Assembly: GCA_021300355.1 (NCBI GenBank)
Contig: JAJTEF010000009.1
Coordinates: 1 to 64,000 of the forward strand
DNA: 64,000 nucleotides
Reading direction: 5' to 3'
Source: Sphingomonadaceae bacterium
GTDB lineage: Bacteria > Pseudomonadota > Alphaproteobacteria > Sphingomonadales > Sphingomonadaceae
A program made the translations under genes and the position numbers. This document shows positions 21,365 to 32,353 of the stretch, one piece after another. Position 1 is the first letter of the stretch. Every line of letters begins with the position of its first letter. The notes under the pieces are model-generated. The model ran no database searches, was not told the DNA's origin, and worked only from the letters and a program-made list of their open reading frames with translations.

Positions 21365-21822
21365 TTTTTGATGCCGTCGCCGATTTTCTGGAACAGCTGC
21401 CCGAAGGCGGCGTGTTGATAGGGCTGGATATCGGCACCAAAACGATTGGCACGGCGTTTTGCGACGCGGGCTGGGCATTCGCATCGCCCGCCGACCTGAT
21501 CCGCAGGAGCAAGTTTTCCAAAGACAAGGCGTTACTCAGCGCCGCGATTGCGACCCGCCCCACGCGCGGTATCGTCATTGGCTTGCCGCTCAACATGGAT
21601 GGCAGTGAAAGCCCCCGAAGCCAATCAAGCCGGGCTTTTGCGCGCAACATCGCTGATCTTGGCCTGCCGATTTTGTTGCGCGACGAACGTTGGTCGACCC
21701 AAGCGGTTGAGCGCGACATGATTGCCGCCGACATGAGCCGCGCAAAACGGGCCGAAAAAATCGACAGCGGCGCAGCGGCATTCATCCTACAAGGCGCAAT
21801 AGATGCGCTGACCATTGGGTGA
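21361..21822 (+). CDS. ruvX: Putative pre-16S rRNA nuclease / Holliday junction resolvase (YqgF)
   Basis: '[17 protein letters not shown]' RNase H-like fold; '[15 protein letters not shown]'. Confidence 0.9.
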   Translation: MIFDAVADFLEQLPEGGVLIGLDIGTKTIGTAFCDAGWAFASPADLIRRSKFSKDKALLSAAIATRPTRGIVIGLPLNMDGSESPRSQSSRAFARNIADLGLPILLRDERWSTQAVERDMIAADMSRAKRAEKIDSGAAAFILQGAIDALTIG

Positions 21823-21898
21823 CGGTTTTTGCCCGGCCAAGACATAGCCGACAAAATGATTGAGTATTGCCCCCCTTCCCTTTAAGAGCACCGCTTTA

Positions 21899-22894
21899 AT
21901 GACATGGACACAGCCTTTTGCAGCCGACAGCTTTCCAAGCGGGTCGGGCGCTTTTCCGCACAAGCATTTGCTTGGTATCGCTGGACTTCAGAAATGGGAA
22001 ATTCTCTACATCCTGAAAGAGGCTGAGCAATGGGTGGCCTTGAACCGCTCCGGCCCTGCAAAGCATGATGGCCGATTGTCCGGCCTTACGATTATCAATG
22101 CCTTTTTTGAAAATTCGACACGCACATTGCTGTCGTTCGAAATTGCCGGAAAACGGCTTGGCGCAGATGTCGTGAATATGCACGCGGCGCAATCGAGCGT
22201 CAAAAAAGGCGAAACGCTCATCGACACGGCAATGACGTTAAACGCTATGCGCGCCGATGCCATTGTCATCCGCCACGGCAGTTCCGGCGCGGTGCAGCTG
22301 ATTTCAAGCAAAGTCGATTGCCCTGTCATCAATGCAGGCGACGGAAGCCACGAACATCCCACGCAGGCGCTGCTCGATTCGCTGACCATCATGCGCCGCA
22401 AAGGACGGGTTGAGGGCCAAACCGTCGTCATCTGCGGCGATGTGCTGCACAGCCGCGTTGCGCGTTCAAACCTGTTTTGCCTCAAAACATTGGGCGCTGA
22501 AGTCCGCGTCGTTGCGCCACCTGCATTGATGCCGAGCGGTATCGAGGCCTTTGGTGCGCAGACATTTACCAATTTTGATGGGGCATTGGATGGCGCGGAT
22601 GTCGTCATGATGCTGCGGCTTCAGAATGAACGTATGCAGGGGGATTTCATCCCCTCGCCCCGCGAATATTTCCACCTATATGGCCTTGATGAACGCCGCC
22701 TAGCGTTGGCAAAGCCCGATGCGCTCGTCATGCACCCGGGTCCAATGAATCGCGGCGTAGAGATTGCAAGCAATGTCGCCGACCATGTTGAACGTTCCGC
22801 CATTACCGAACAGGTTGAAATGGGTGTCGCCGTTCGCATGGCGTGCCTCGATATACTCACCCGAAAAGCACGCGGTCAGGAGGGTTGGTCATGA
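21899..22894 (+). CDS. pyrB: Aspartate carbamoyltransferase catalytic subunit
   Basis: '[25 protein letters not shown]' and '[12 protein letters not shown]'. Confidence 0.95.
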   Translation: MTWTQPFAADSFPSGSGAFPHKHLLGIAGLQKWEILYILKEAEQWVALNRSGPAKHDGRLSGLTIINAFFENSTRTLLSFEIAGKRLGADVVNMHAAQSSVKKGETLIDTAMTLNAMRADAIVIRHGSSGAVQLISSKVDCPVINAGDGSHEHPTQALLDSLTIMRRKGRVEGQTVVICGDVLHSRVARSNLFCLKTLGAEVRVVAPPALMPSGIEAFGAQTFTNFDGALDGADVVMMLRLQNERMQGDFIPSPREYFHLYGLDERRLALAKPDALVMHPGPMNRGVEIASNVADHVERSAITEQVEMGVAVRMACLDILTRKARGQEGWS

Positions 22895-24108
22895 CTGGAA
22901 TCAGCATCCTGAACGGCCACGCCATTTTGCCCGGCGCAGACAAGGCCGAGCCACTGAATGTGCATATCGAAAATGGCAAAATTGCCTCGGTTGGGAACGC
23001 TGCCCCGATAGCGAACCAGCTTGACGCCAGCGACCTCATCATCGCGCCGGGCATCATTGATCTGGGCGTGTTTAAGACCGACAAGCCCGCTTTCCGCTTT
23101 GGCGGCATCACGCGCGCCGCATTGATGCCTGACCAGTCGCCTGTGCACGACGACCCCGCAACGGTCCGCTTTGCCGCGCTCAAGGGAAAACCCGATCTGT
23201 GGGTGCACCCGCTCGCTGCGGCAACACAGGGCCTGAACGGGCTGCAGATGGCCGAAATCGCACTAATGAAAGAAGCAGGCGCAGTTGGCGTTGCCACAGG
23301 ACGCAAATGGATTGCCGATAGCGGCATATTGCTGCGCATCATGCGCTACTGCCATGCACTCGACCTGCCCGTCTTTGTACATAGCGAAGATGCAGGCCTA
23401 TCGGGCAACGCGGTTGCAACGGCCGGGGAAACCGCCACCTTGCTGGGCCTATCAAGCGCATCCCCCATCACCGAAGCACTTGCCGTCGCCCGCGACCTAT
23501 TACTTGCAGAAGAAAGCGGCGCCCATGTGCATTTCCGCCAAGTGACGACCGAGCGCGGGCTGGACCTTATTCGCGCAGCGAAGGCAAAGGGCTTACGCAT
23601 CACATGCGGCATTACGCCAGGGCATTTATTCCTATCCGACAATGCCGTTTCTGATTTCCGGACCTTCGCCCATCTGTCGCCGCCATTGCGTTCGGAAAGC
23701 GATCGACTGGCCTGTATCGCAGCCATTGCCGATGGTACGATTGACGTGATTGCATCGGGGCACGACCCACGCGGACCAGAGGACAAGCGCCTGCCTTATT
23801 CCGAAAGCGCGCCCGGCATGGCGGGGGCGGAAACGCTTCTCGCGCTGTCGCTCAACCTCGTGCGGGACAATGTGATTTCGACGGGCCGGTTGTTCGAACT
23901 GCTGGCATCAAATCCTGGGAAGATCTTGGGCCTGAATGCAGGTCACATAGCAGAAGGGTATGAAGCGGACCTCATCCTCGTCGACCCGGATGCGCCGTGG
24001 CAGGTCGATGGCGACCGCATGGCCGCACTTGCGGGCAATACGCCATTTGACCGGCTGCCGGTGCAGGGCCGCGTGCGCCATATGCTAAAGGGCGGCAAGG
24101 TCATTTAA
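22891..24108 (+). CDS. Dihydroorotase-like protein (PyrC'/PyrX type, probably non-catalytic)
   Basis: Amidohydrolase-like architecture directly after pyrB, but the HxH motif is replaced ('[11 protein letters not shown]') and later ligand motifs are altered. Confidence 0.82.
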   Translation: MTGISILNGHAILPGADKAEPLNVHIENGKIASVGNAAPIANQLDASDLIIAPGIIDLGVFKTDKPAFRFGGITRAALMPDQSPVHDDPATVRFAALKGKPDLWVHPLAAATQGLNGLQMAEIALMKEAGAVGVATGRKWIADSGILLRIMRYCHALDLPVFVHSEDAGLSGNAVATAGETATLLGLSSASPITEALAVARDLLLAEESGAHVHFRQVTTERGLDLIRAAKAKGLRITCGITPGHLFLSDNAVSDFRTFAHLSPPLRSESDRLACIAAIADGTIDVIASGHDPRGPEDKRLPYSESAPGMAGAETLLALSLNLVRDNVISTGRLFELLASNPGKILGLNAGHIAEGYEADLILVDPDAPWQVDGDRMAALAGNTPFDRLPVQGRVRHMLKGGKVI

Positions 24109-24172
24109 ACCCGCCGCCCAATAACGTTTCACAGATATCAATTTACCGTGCGGCGATCTTTCGCCGTGCGAC

Positions 24173-24538
24173 TCAGACTGGCTCCAATCCATCCTTATTT
24201 ATGCTGCGATAAAAGCAGCTGCGCGCGCCCGTGTGGCAGGTCGGGCCTTGCGGCTTTGCGATAATCCAAATGGCGTCCTGATCACAGTCAATGCGCATAT
24301 CGACGATGTGCAGGACATTGCCGCTGCTTTCGCCCTTTTGCCAAAGCCGCTGACGGCTGCGCGAATAAAACACCGCGGTGCGGCTCTCTATGCTTTTGGC
24401 GAGTGCCTCCGCGTTCATATGCGCCACCATCAATACGGCGCCATCCGCCGCATCCGTGACGACTGCAGTCAACAATCCGTTGGCGTCAAATTTGGGTGTG
24501 AGGGCAAGCCCTGTCTCAATCTCGTCGGTCATTCCCAA
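24173..24538 (-). CDS. hisI: Phosphoribosyl-AMP cyclohydrolase
   Basis: '[46 protein letters not shown]'. Confidence 0.94.
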   Translation of the reverse strand: MGMTDEIETGLALTPKFDANGLLTAVVTDAADGAVLMVAHMNAEALAKSIESRTAVFYSRSRQRLWQKGESSGNVLHIVDMRIDCDQDAIWIIAKPQGPTCHTGARSCFYRSINKDGLEPV

Positions 24539-24660
24539 GGCCTAACGCAAGGGCAAGTGGCCCGCCAACATTTTCTTTGTTACATTGCTACGACAAGGGG
24601 GAGACAATCGATGACGCGTTGCCTATACGCCGGCCAGCGACGAGCAGCGGGATTCGAATT

Positions 24661-26118
24661 ATGCTGACCACCGACCCATTTGATGACGACAAACTTCGCG
24701 AGGAGTGCGGGATTTTTGGTGTCTATGACGCCGAAGGTGCTTCAGCGATGGTTGCGCTTGGCCTACATGCGCTTCAGCATCGTGGCCAGGAAGCCGCCGG
24801 CATCACCAGTTACGACGACCATGAATTTCACACGCACCGTGCCATGGGCCATGTTGCAGGCAATTTTGACCGCGATGAAATTATCAACGGCCTTGCCGGA
24901 AGCAGCGCCATTGGCCATGTCCGCTATTCAACGACGGGCGAAACATCGCTGCGTAATGTCCAGCCCCTATATGCTGACCTTGCCACCGGCGGATTTGCGG
25001 TCGCGCATAACGGCAATATTTCAAACGCGGTTGCATTGCGCCGTGACCTTGTCCGTCGCGGATCAATATTTCAGTCATCATCGGACACTGAAGTCATCAT
25101 TCATTTGGTGGCTACGTCGGGTTACCGCACGTTGCTGGACCGCCTGATTGATGCGCTGAAGCGTGTAGAAGGCGCCTATTCGCTTATCTGCCTGACCACA
25201 GAGGGCATGATCGCTTGCCGCGATCCGTTGGGTATTCGTCCATTGGTCATGGGTAAGCTTGGCGATACGATAATCTTTGCATCGGAAACCGTCGCGCTCG
25301 ATATTGTTGGCGCAGAATTCATCCGTTCGGTTGAACCGGGCGAATTGGTTGTGGTGCATGGCAGCGAAATTCATTCGCACAAGCCCTTCATCCCCGTTTC
25401 GCAACGCCCCTGCATTTTCGAGCATGTGTATTTCTCACGGCCCGATTCCATTGTTGAAGGGATCAGCGTCTATTCGGTCCGCAAGGCTATTGGCGCGGAA
25501 CTCGCGCGCGAAAATGGCGTCGATGTTGATTATGTCATTCCCGTGCCCGACAGCGGCACCCCTGCAGCCATTGGCTATGCCGAGGCGGCAAAGATCCCGT
25601 TTGAGCTGGGTATTATCCGGTCACATTATGTTGGCCGTACCTTCATTCAGCCGGGCGATGGCGTTCGCCACTTGGGCGTAAAGCTGAAGCATAATGCAAA
25701 CCGCAATCTGGTTGCGGGCAAAAAGATCGTTCTTATCGATGACTCGATCGTGCGTGGCACGACCTCGCTCAAGATCGTTCAGATGATGCGCGAAGCGGGC
25801 GCGGCCGAAGTGCATATGCGTATTGCAAGCCCGCCAACCATGAACAGCTGCTTTTATGGCGTCGACACGCCGGAACGCTCCAAATTGCTGGCAAGCCGTA
25901 TGGACGTAGAAGAAATGCGGCAGTTTATTCAAGCCGACAGCCTTGCGTTTCTCTCCATCGATGGGCTGTACCGCGCGTTGGGCGAAGATTCGCGCAACAA
26001 AAACCAACCGCAATATTGCGATGCGTGTTTTACCGGCGACTATCCCACCACCCTCACCGACCATGATGAGCATGAATCGGGTGACCTCATGATGCTGGGT
26101 GAACGGAAGTCTGCGTAA
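24661..26118 (+). CDS. purF: Amidophosphoribosyltransferase
   Basis: 'CGIFGVYDAEG' Ntn nucleophile Cys and 'VLIDDSIVRGTTS' PRPP motif. Confidence 0.96.
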   Translation: MLTTDPFDDDKLREECGIFGVYDAEGASAMVALGLHALQHRGQEAAGITSYDDHEFHTHRAMGHVAGNFDRDEIINGLAGSSAIGHVRYSTTGETSLRNVQPLYADLATGGFAVAHNGNISNAVALRRDLVRRGSIFQSSSDTEVIIHLVATSGYRTLLDRLIDALKRVEGAYSLICLTTEGMIACRDPLGIRPLVMGKLGDTIIFASETVALDIVGAEFIRSVEPGELVVVHGSEIHSHKPFIPVSQRPCIFEHVYFSRPDSIVEGISVYSVRKAIGAELARENGVDVDYVIPVPDSGTPAAIGYAEAAKIPFELGIIRSHYVGRTFIQPGDGVRHLGVKLKHNANRNLVAGKKIVLIDDSIVRGTTSLKIVQMMREAGAAEVHMRIASPPTMNSCFYGVDTPERSKLLASRMDVEEMRQFIQADSLAFLSIDGLYRALGEDSRNKNQPQYCDACFTGDYPTTLTDHDEHESGDLMMLGERKSA

Positions 26119-26121
26119 ATC

Positions 26122-26832
26122 ATGACGAAGCTATTTGAAGGCAAAGTGGCGCTGGTTACGGGCGCAAGCCGCGGGATTGGTGCGGCAACGGCGAAAGCAC
26201 TCGCGGCGCAAGGTGCACATGTCATCATCACAGCGCGCACTTCGAAAGACCTAGAAGCCGTTGAAGACGCGATATTCAACGCAGGTGGCAGTGCGACGAT
26301 TGCGCCTTTGGACTTCACCGACGGCGACAGCATTGCACGGCTCGCCACAGCAGTGACCGAACGTTGGGGTCAGCTCGACGTCTTGGTATTGAATGCCGCG
26401 ATGCTCGGCACACTCGCGCCCGTTCCAGCAATTGATGGCGCAGAATTCGCGCGTTTATTCACCCTAAACGTAACTGCGCAGCAGGTGCTGATTGCGTCAT
26501 TCGATGCGTTGTTGCGCAAATCAGATGCGGGTCGCCTCGTCGCGCTGACATCCTCGGTCGGTGCAACACCGCGCGCATTTTGGGGCGCCTATGGCGCATC
26601 AAAGGCGGCGCTCGAAACGCTCGTCGCCAGCTATGGCGAGGAAGTGAAGAACCTGTCCGCTGTGCGCACGGCCATTGTGGATCCGGGCCGTACACGCACC
26701 CAAATGCGCGCAAAGGCCTATCCAGGCGAAGACCCGGCGACGGTGAAGGAACCATCTGTCGTTGCGGATGCGATCGTCGCGATGCTGACGACCGAGTTTG
26801 AGACCGGGCACAGACTAGTCGTCGAGAGCTAG
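26122..26832 (+). CDS. SDR-family NAD(P)-dependent oxidoreductase
   Basis: 'ALVTGASRGIGAATAKALAAQG', 'YGASKAALE'. Confidence 0.9.
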   Translation: MTKLFEGKVALVTGASRGIGAATAKALAAQGAHVIITARTSKDLEAVEDAIFNAGGSATIAPLDFTDGDSIARLATAVTERWGQLDVLVLNAAMLGTLAPVPAIDGAEFARLFTLNVTAQQVLIASFDALLRKSDAGRLVALTSSVGATPRAFWGAYGASKAALETLVASYGEEVKNLSAVRTAIVDPGRTRTQMRAKAYPGEDPATVKEPSVVADAIVAMLTTEFETGHRLVVES

Positions 26833-26833
26833 A

Positions 26834-26925
26834 AATATTGCCGTCACCCTGAACTTGTTTCAGGGTCTTAATCAAAACAACCTTGAAAAAGTAAGATCCT
26901 GAAACAAGTTCAGGATGACGATATT
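26834..26925. repeat. REP-like paired inverted repeat between convergent genes
   Basis: AATATTGCCGTCACCCTGAACTTGTTTCAGGGTCTT and inverted copy AAGATCCTGAAACAAGTTCAGGATGACGATATT; each has its own CCTGAA-N5-TTCAGG hairpin. Confidence 0.8.
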
Positions 26926-26951
26926 GCTTGGATAACGGGCATCTTTTTGGT

Positions 26952-28349
26952 TTACCCTTTCACCACCTCATGCGCCTTTAACGCACGCTCACGCGCGGCT
27001 TTGTGGCCAATGATTTTGCGCGGATAGCTTTTTGGCCGTGCACCATATTCGTCGGGGTCATGAATATACGGCTCTTGCAAGCCCGCAAGTTCCGGCACCC
27101 ATTCGCGAATGTAACGGGCGGCGTCAAATTTCTCTGACTGCGACAATGGCGCCATGATGCGCACGAACATATTGCTGTCTACGCCCGTCCCCGCAGTCCA
27201 TTGCCAATTGACGCTGTTGCTGCCGTAATCGGCATCGACCAGCGTATCCCAGAACCATTTCTCTCCCTCACGCCAATCAATCAGAAGATGCTTGACCAGG
27301 AACGACGCCGCAATCATCCGCACGCGGTTGTGCATCCATCCGGTCGCCCATAATTGCCGCATCCCGGCATCGACGATTGGATAACCCGTCCGTCCCTTGG
27401 TCCATGCCACGAAATCAGCCTTTACCGCTGGATCGGATAGATCGCGCCACGGCAGCCTGTCGAACGCGTCGCGGGCGTTCTTCGCGCCATATTCGGGCAT
27501 CTGGACGATCACATTCTGCGCATAGTCCCGCCACACCAGTTCCTTAAGGAACACGTCAACCGACCCGCCCGCATGCATGGTCGCATGCCAGCACGCCGCC
27601 GGCGAAATCTCGCCAAAGTGCAGATGCGGTGACAGGAATGACGAACCCGCCACCGATGGCAGATTGCGTTTCTCGTCATAAAATTTGGCCTTATCGGCAA
27701 AATCCTTAAGCCGTTCGCGCGCACCAGCCTCACCCGGAGTCCACATATCGGCCATAGCGCCGGACCAATCGGGCTCGGTGGGCAACAGGGCCCAATAATC
27801 GATATTGTCGCTCTCTGGCCATGTCTGGGGTGCAGTGAACTGCGTAGGGGCTGCCAATGGCACGGGCGGCGGCATATGCTGCCAGAGCGCGCGCATGAAT
27901 GGCGTGTAGATCTTATATTGCCCGCCGCTGCCTGTGGTCACGCTTCCGGCGGGCAATAGATAGTTGCCGTCGTGGCAGACGAATGCGCACCCTGCCCCAA
28001 GTCCAGCTGCGACGGCCTTTTCAGCATTCCGCCACCATGGTTCGTAATGCCGCATGCAGTGAATGGCCGACGCACCGGTCTCTTCAGCGAGTGCGCATAA
28101 AACGTCATCGGATTTACCGGCGCGCAAAATCAGCCGCGAACCCAACGCCCGCAAATCTGCGTCGAGCGCCGTCAGACTATGGTGCAACCACCAACGCGAC
28201 GCCGCGCCCATCTTGCGATGCTTTGGCGTGTCGTCATCCAGGATGTAGATGGGAATAACCGGCGCGCCACTTGCCACTGCGGCTGCAATCGCAGCTTGGT
28301 CCGCGAGACGCAGGTCACGGCGCAGCCAAACGATAACCGGGGCCGTCAT
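26952..28349 (-). CDS. phrB: Deoxyribodipyrimidine photo-lyase
   Basis: 'IVWLRRDLRLADQAAI' and C-terminal 'WQWTAGTGVDSNMFVRIMAPLSQSEKFD'. Confidence 0.94.
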   Translation of the reverse strand: MTAPVIVWLRRDLRLADQAAIAAAVASGAPVIPIYILDDDTPKHRKMGAASRWWLHHSLTALDADLRALGSRLILRAGKSDDVLCALAEETGASAIHCMRHYEPWWRNAEKAVAAGLGAGCAFVCHDGNYLLPAGSVTTGSGGQYKIYTPFMRALWQHMPPPVPLAAPTQFTAPQTWPESDNIDYWALLPTEPDWSGAMADMWTPGEAGARERLKDFADKAKFYDEKRNLPSVAGSSFLSPHLHFGEISPAACWHATMHAGGSVDVFLKELVWRDYAQNVIVQMPEYGAKNARDAFDRLPWRDLSDPAVKADFVAWTKGRTGYPIVDAGMRQLWATGWMHNRVRMIAASFLVKHLLIDWREGEKWFWDTLVDADYGSNSVNWQWTAGTGVDSNMFVRIMAPLSQSEKFDAARYIREWVPELAGLQEPYIHDPDEYGARPKSYPRKIIGHKAARERALKAHEVVKG

Positions 28350-29308
28350 TTGCTTTCAACTCCAATGGGAAAGAACATACTGAATCGGTCGCCAACCAGC
28401 GGGTTAGAAAAGCGCTGGTCGGAAACCTTCAACGTCTTTTCCGTACCGTCGCCGACAATCTCGGCCACCGGCATGCGTGACCAAAACAACAGGGGCGAGC
28501 CGCGGACAATATGTGTCTCAAAAGCTTTGGCATCTTCACGTCCCATATAATGGGCGCGAATGTCGTCATCGATGCGCGCGCCATGAAACGGCGTGTAAGT
28601 GCCCTGCCCATAATATGTGTCGTCGCGCCAAAGCATTTCACGTTTCCAAAATTGCACTGGGACAGGGTTTGCTACAACCAGAGTCGGCACGATCTTATGC
28701 TGTTTCTGAACGGCTTGGGCGGTCAATTGCTCCGCCCTCCCCGTAATGAGCCCATTGGCTAAGATATAAGCGCAAATGGCGGCAAAACTCGTCAATGCCG
28801 GTGCGCGCCAGTTTGCGCGCCCCTTACGTTCGCGGCGAAGCGAAACCCAAACGCCGCATATCAGCGCAGCCCACAGCCAGATATCGATGATGAACAGCGT
28901 ATCGCCATAAAACCATTGGCTCGAAAATGGTTCAAGCAAACGGATCCCGTAGCTGTTGAACCAGTCGAAGAGCGGATGGCTTAAGCATCCAACATAGGCC
29001 AGCGCCAACAACCAGCCTTTATGTACCGGCAACCTTGTCTCAGGCCGCTTTCCGCGTCTTTCCTGCCAGCGATCGAACCACAGCATGATTCCCCAAAACA
29101 TCAGCGGCAGCACCAGCATCGCGATTGGGCCGTGCGTGAGGCCGCGTCGGATCGCCAAATGCTGCTGCCCGCCCAGCAAAGTCGCCACGGCGTCAATATC
29201 GGGGATATTCGCAGCAATAATTAGCGTCGGCATGGCAAGGCCAGTCCGACGCTTCAACCCCATCTGCCCGATGAGCGCGCCAACAAGGCTATGTGTGAGA
29301 TTATCCAT
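28346..29308 (-). CDS. Membrane-bound metal-dependent hydrolase (YdjM family)
   Basis: 'MDNLTHSLVGALIGQMGL...IAANIPDIDAVATL' and transmembrane segments. Confidence 0.88.
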   Translation of the reverse strand: MDNLTHSLVGALIGQMGLKRRTGLAMPTLIIAANIPDIDAVATLLGGQQHLAIRRGLTHGPIAMLVLPLMFWGIMLWFDRWQERRGKRPETRLPVHKGWLLALAYVGCLSHPLFDWFNSYGIRLLEPFSSQWFYGDTLFIIDIWLWAALICGVWVSLRRERKGRANWRAPALTSFAAICAYILANGLITGRAEQLTAQAVQKQHKIVPTLVVANPVPVQFWKREMLWRDDTYYGQGTYTPFHGARIDDDIRAHYMGREDAKAFETHIVRGSPLLFWSRMPVAEIVGDGTEKTLKVSDQRFSNPLVGDRFSMFFPIGVESK

Positions 29309-29438
29309 GCGGGTTAGCTGGCGTAGCCAAACCCAAATGGCAATACGGCGTTATCGCCATAAACTATTTTGTTCACCCAGAGGCGCCGAGCAGAAATTTG
29401 AAATCTCTGCGGACCCTGCGCCTCTGCGTGAAAATCAA

Positions 29439-30485
29439 TTAAATCTCGGGATGGCCTTCAGCTACGGTCCAAGTTTGTCCCTTTGCCAGCAGCTTGCCCA
29501 GGTCAGGTGCTTTACCTGCACTGGCCGATTCATTCTGCGCGATGACGGCGTCGTTAAAGGTCGGGCGTGGGTCGTCGTAGAGGACGCCGAGTGCCATGGG
29601 AAATTCGCCGAATGGCATTTCCACAAGCATGTGCGCGAGCGAGCGGTTGGTCACGTCATGGACGATAACGCCCGCGCGCTGCCAATCGCCATCGACCACA
29701 TCGACAACCTTCAGCGTCAGCCCAACATTGTCGAGCGCGATGCCTTTGGTACCGCCGGATTTTTCGCTGCCGAACAACATCGGTTCGCCATTACGCAGCC
29801 ACAATTGATGGCCGTCGGCACCCTTTGGCGCAGCGAAGTCTTCAAACACGTCCTTGTTATACACAATGCAGTTCTGGAAGATTTCAATGAACGCCGCGCC
29901 GCGATGGGCGTGCGCTGCATTCAGCACTTCCGGCAGGTTCTTTGAAACGTCAAAGCCACGCGCAACAAACCGTGCGCCTGAACCGAGCGCAAATGCACAT
30001 GGCGTGGCTGGACGGTCAACCGAGCCATAAGGCGTCGACGGGCTGTTGGTGCCAACGCGCGATGTTGGCGAATATTGGCCCTTGGTCAGGCCGTAAATTT
30101 CATTGTTGAACAGCATGATCTGGCAATCCAGATTGCGGCGCAGCAAATGCATCGTGTGGTTGCCGCCGATCGACAGCGCATCACCATCGCCCGTGATAAT
30201 CCACACATCAAGATCGGGATTGGCGAGCTTTACACCCGTCGCAACCGCAGGTGCGCGGCCGTGGATGGTGTGGAAGCCATAGGTTTCCATATAATATGGG
30301 AAACGCGAAGAGCAGCCGATGCCGCTGATGAACACGGTGTTTTCAGGCGTGCCGCCGATTTCAGGCATGGTGCGCTGCACAGCCTTCAAAATCGCATAGT
30401 CACCACAGCCGGGGCACCAGCGAACCTCTTGGTCGGTTTCCCAATCCTTGGGCGTTGTCGCTTTCACGGGGGTCATATCGTTCAT
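29439..30485 (-). CDS. korB: 2-oxoacid:ferredoxin oxidoreductase beta subunit
   Basis: 'RWCPGCGDYAILKAVQ', TPP-binding 'ITGDGDALSIGGNH'. Confidence 0.92.
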   Translation of the reverse strand: MNDMTPVKATTPKDWETDQEVRWCPGCGDYAILKAVQRTMPEIGGTPENTVFISGIGCSSRFPYYMETYGFHTIHGRAPAVATGVKLANPDLDVWIITGDGDALSIGGNHTMHLLRRNLDCQIMLFNNEIYGLTKGQYSPTSRVGTNSPSTPYGSVDRPATPCAFALGSGARFVARGFDVSKNLPEVLNAAHAHRGAAFIEIFQNCIVYNKDVFEDFAAPKGADGHQLWLRNGEPMLFGSEKSGGTKGIALDNVGLTLKVVDVVDGDWQRAGVIVHDVTNRSLAHMLVEMPFGEFPMALGVLYDDPRPTFNDAVIAQNESASAGKAPDLGKLLAKGQTWTVAEGHPEI

Positions 30486-32353
30486 TATAAAGCACTCCCA
30501 ATCGCGGCTTCAATTTCGGCGATAGTAAATGGCTGACCGGACACTTTGTTCACGGGCTGCGCATCCACAAGGAACTGGTCACGCAATATGGTCTTCAACT
30601 GGCCCGTGTTCATTTCAGGGACGATGATCTTGTCAAAGCTCTTCAACAACTCGGCCATGTTTTTGGGCATGGGCCAGATATGGCGAATGTGGACATGCGC
30701 GACATCGACGCCCTCTGCACGCTTGCGACGCACCGCTTGCTTGATGGGACCATAGGTTGATCCCCAGCCAACGACAGCAAGCTTTGCGCCCGCTGCGCCC
30801 TGCTCGACGATCTGGTCGGGAATGCTGTCGGCGACATTGTTTACCTTGGCCGAACGAATGTCGGTCATCGCTTGGTGGTTGGCGGGTGCATAGTTGATGT
30901 GGCCGGTATCGACTTCTTTTTCGATACCACCAATGCGGTGCAGCAATCCGGGCGTGCCGGGCTTCACCCATGGGCGCTTCAACTTATGGTCCCGCGAATA
31001 GGGCTTGAACCCATCTTCGGGCACGCTTTCCAGAAACTCGACGGGGAATGGCGTATACTCTTCGAGATCGGGCACCAGCCAAGGCTCAGCCGCGTTGGCG
31101 ATATAGCCATCGGTAAGCAGCATCACTGGCGTCATATACTCAACCGCAATCCGCACAGCTTCGACCGCGCAGTCAAAGCAATCAACCGGCGAGCGCGCTG
31201 CGATCACGGGCATCGGTGCATCACCGTTGCGGCCATACACCGCTTGATACAGATCGGACTGCTCGGTCTTGGTTGGCAGACCCGTCGAAGGGCCGCCACG
31301 CTGGCTGTTGACGATGACCAAGGGAAGCTCGGTCATGATAGCAAGGCCCATAGCCTCACCCTTCAACGCGATGCCGGGACCAGACGAGCTGGTAACGCCC
31401 AACTGCCCCGCGTAGCTTGCGCCAATGGCCGAACAAATCGCGGCAATTTCATCTTCAGCCTGGAAGGTGGTGATCCCATATTCTTTCAAGCGGCTAAGGT
31501 GATGCAAGATCGCGGATGCTGGTGTAATCGGGTATCCGCCGAAGAACATCTTGAGGCCAGCGAGTTGTGCGCCAGCGACCAAGCCATAAGAAATGGACTC
31601 AGCGCCCGTCACCGTCCGGTACAGACCCGCAGGCGCAGGCGCGGCATCGACATGATATTGCTTCAGCGGTCCAGCCAGTTCAGCAGTCTCACCATAAGCA
31701 TGGCCAGCATTCAGCGCCGCGATATTGGCGTCGGCCAAAACCTGATTCTTTGCAAATTTGGCGTTCAGCCAATCAATGATAGGCTGACGATCACGGTCAA
31801 ACATCCACAAAGCAAGACCAAGCGTCCACATATTCTTACAACGCAACGCGTCTTTGTTGCCCATGCCAAACGGCTTGACGGCTTCCAGCGTCAGCGCGCT
31901 GATGTCGAACGCCAGCACTTGCCATTTCGCAAGACTGCCATCTTCAAACGGGTTGGTGGTATATTTGGCCTTATCCAGGTTGCGCTGGTTAAACTCGCCT
32001 GTGTCCGCGATAATCAAACCGCCTTCGCGCAAAGACCCGACATTGGTTTTCAGTGCGGCGGGGTTCATCGCGATCAGCACATCTGGCTGATCACCAGCGG
32101 TGTCGATTGCGGACGAACCAAAGTTAATCTGAAACGCCGAAACACCGAAAAGCGTCCCGATTGGTGCACGGATTTCAGCAGGAAAATCAGGGAATGTGGC
32201 AAAGTCATTGCCCGCCAATGCCGACGACAGCGTAAACTGCCCCCCGGTCAACTGCATGCCGTCGCCGCTGTCCCCTGCAAAGCGCACAACGACAGCGTCG
32301 CTTTGCACTGGAGTATGTCCGCTCGTCTGTTCGTCTTTGAATGCCGTAGCCAT
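30485..32353 (-). CDS. korA: 2-oxoacid:acceptor oxidoreductase alpha subunit (gamma-alpha fusion)
   Basis: 'VVRFAGDSGDGMQLTGGQFTLSSA' gamma domain, 'GGYPITPASAILHHLSRL' alpha domain. Confidence 0.92.
   Translation of the reverse strand: MATAFKDEQTSGHTPVQSDAVVVRFAGDSGDGMQLTGGQFTLSSALAGNDFATFPDFPAEIRAPIGTLFGVSAFQINFGSSAIDTAGDQPDVLIAMNPAALKTNVGSLREGGLIIADTGEFNQRNLDKAKYTTNPFEDGSLAKWQVLAFDISALTLEAVKPFGMGNKDALRCKNMWTLGLALWMFDRDRQPIIDWLNAKFAKNQVLADANIAALNAGHAYGETAELAGPLKQYHVDAAPAPAGLYRTVTGAESISYGLVAGAQLAGLKMFFGGYPITPASAILHHLSRLKEYGITTFQAEDEIAAICSAIGASYAGQLGVTSSSGPGIALKGEAMGLAIMTELPLVIVNSQRGGPSTGLPTKTEQSDLYQAVYGRNGDAPMPVIAARSPVDCFDCAVEAVRIAVEYMTPVMLLTDGYIANAAEPWLVPDLEEYTPFPVEFLESVPEDGFKPYSRDHKLKRPWVKPGTPGLLHRIGGIEKEVDTGHINYAPANHQAMTDIRSAKVNNVADSIPDQIVEQGAAGAKLAVVGWGSTYGPIKQAVRRKRAEGVDVAHVHIRHIWPMPKNMAELLKSFDKIIVPEMNTGQLKTILRDQFLVDAQPVNKVSGQPFTIAEIEAAIGSAL

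Noticed and set aside
21051-21854. 267-aa minus-strand ORF opposite DUF3089/ruvX
   Set aside because: Overlaps two well-supported plus-strand genes; Ser/Arg/Pro-rich translation typical of shadow frames
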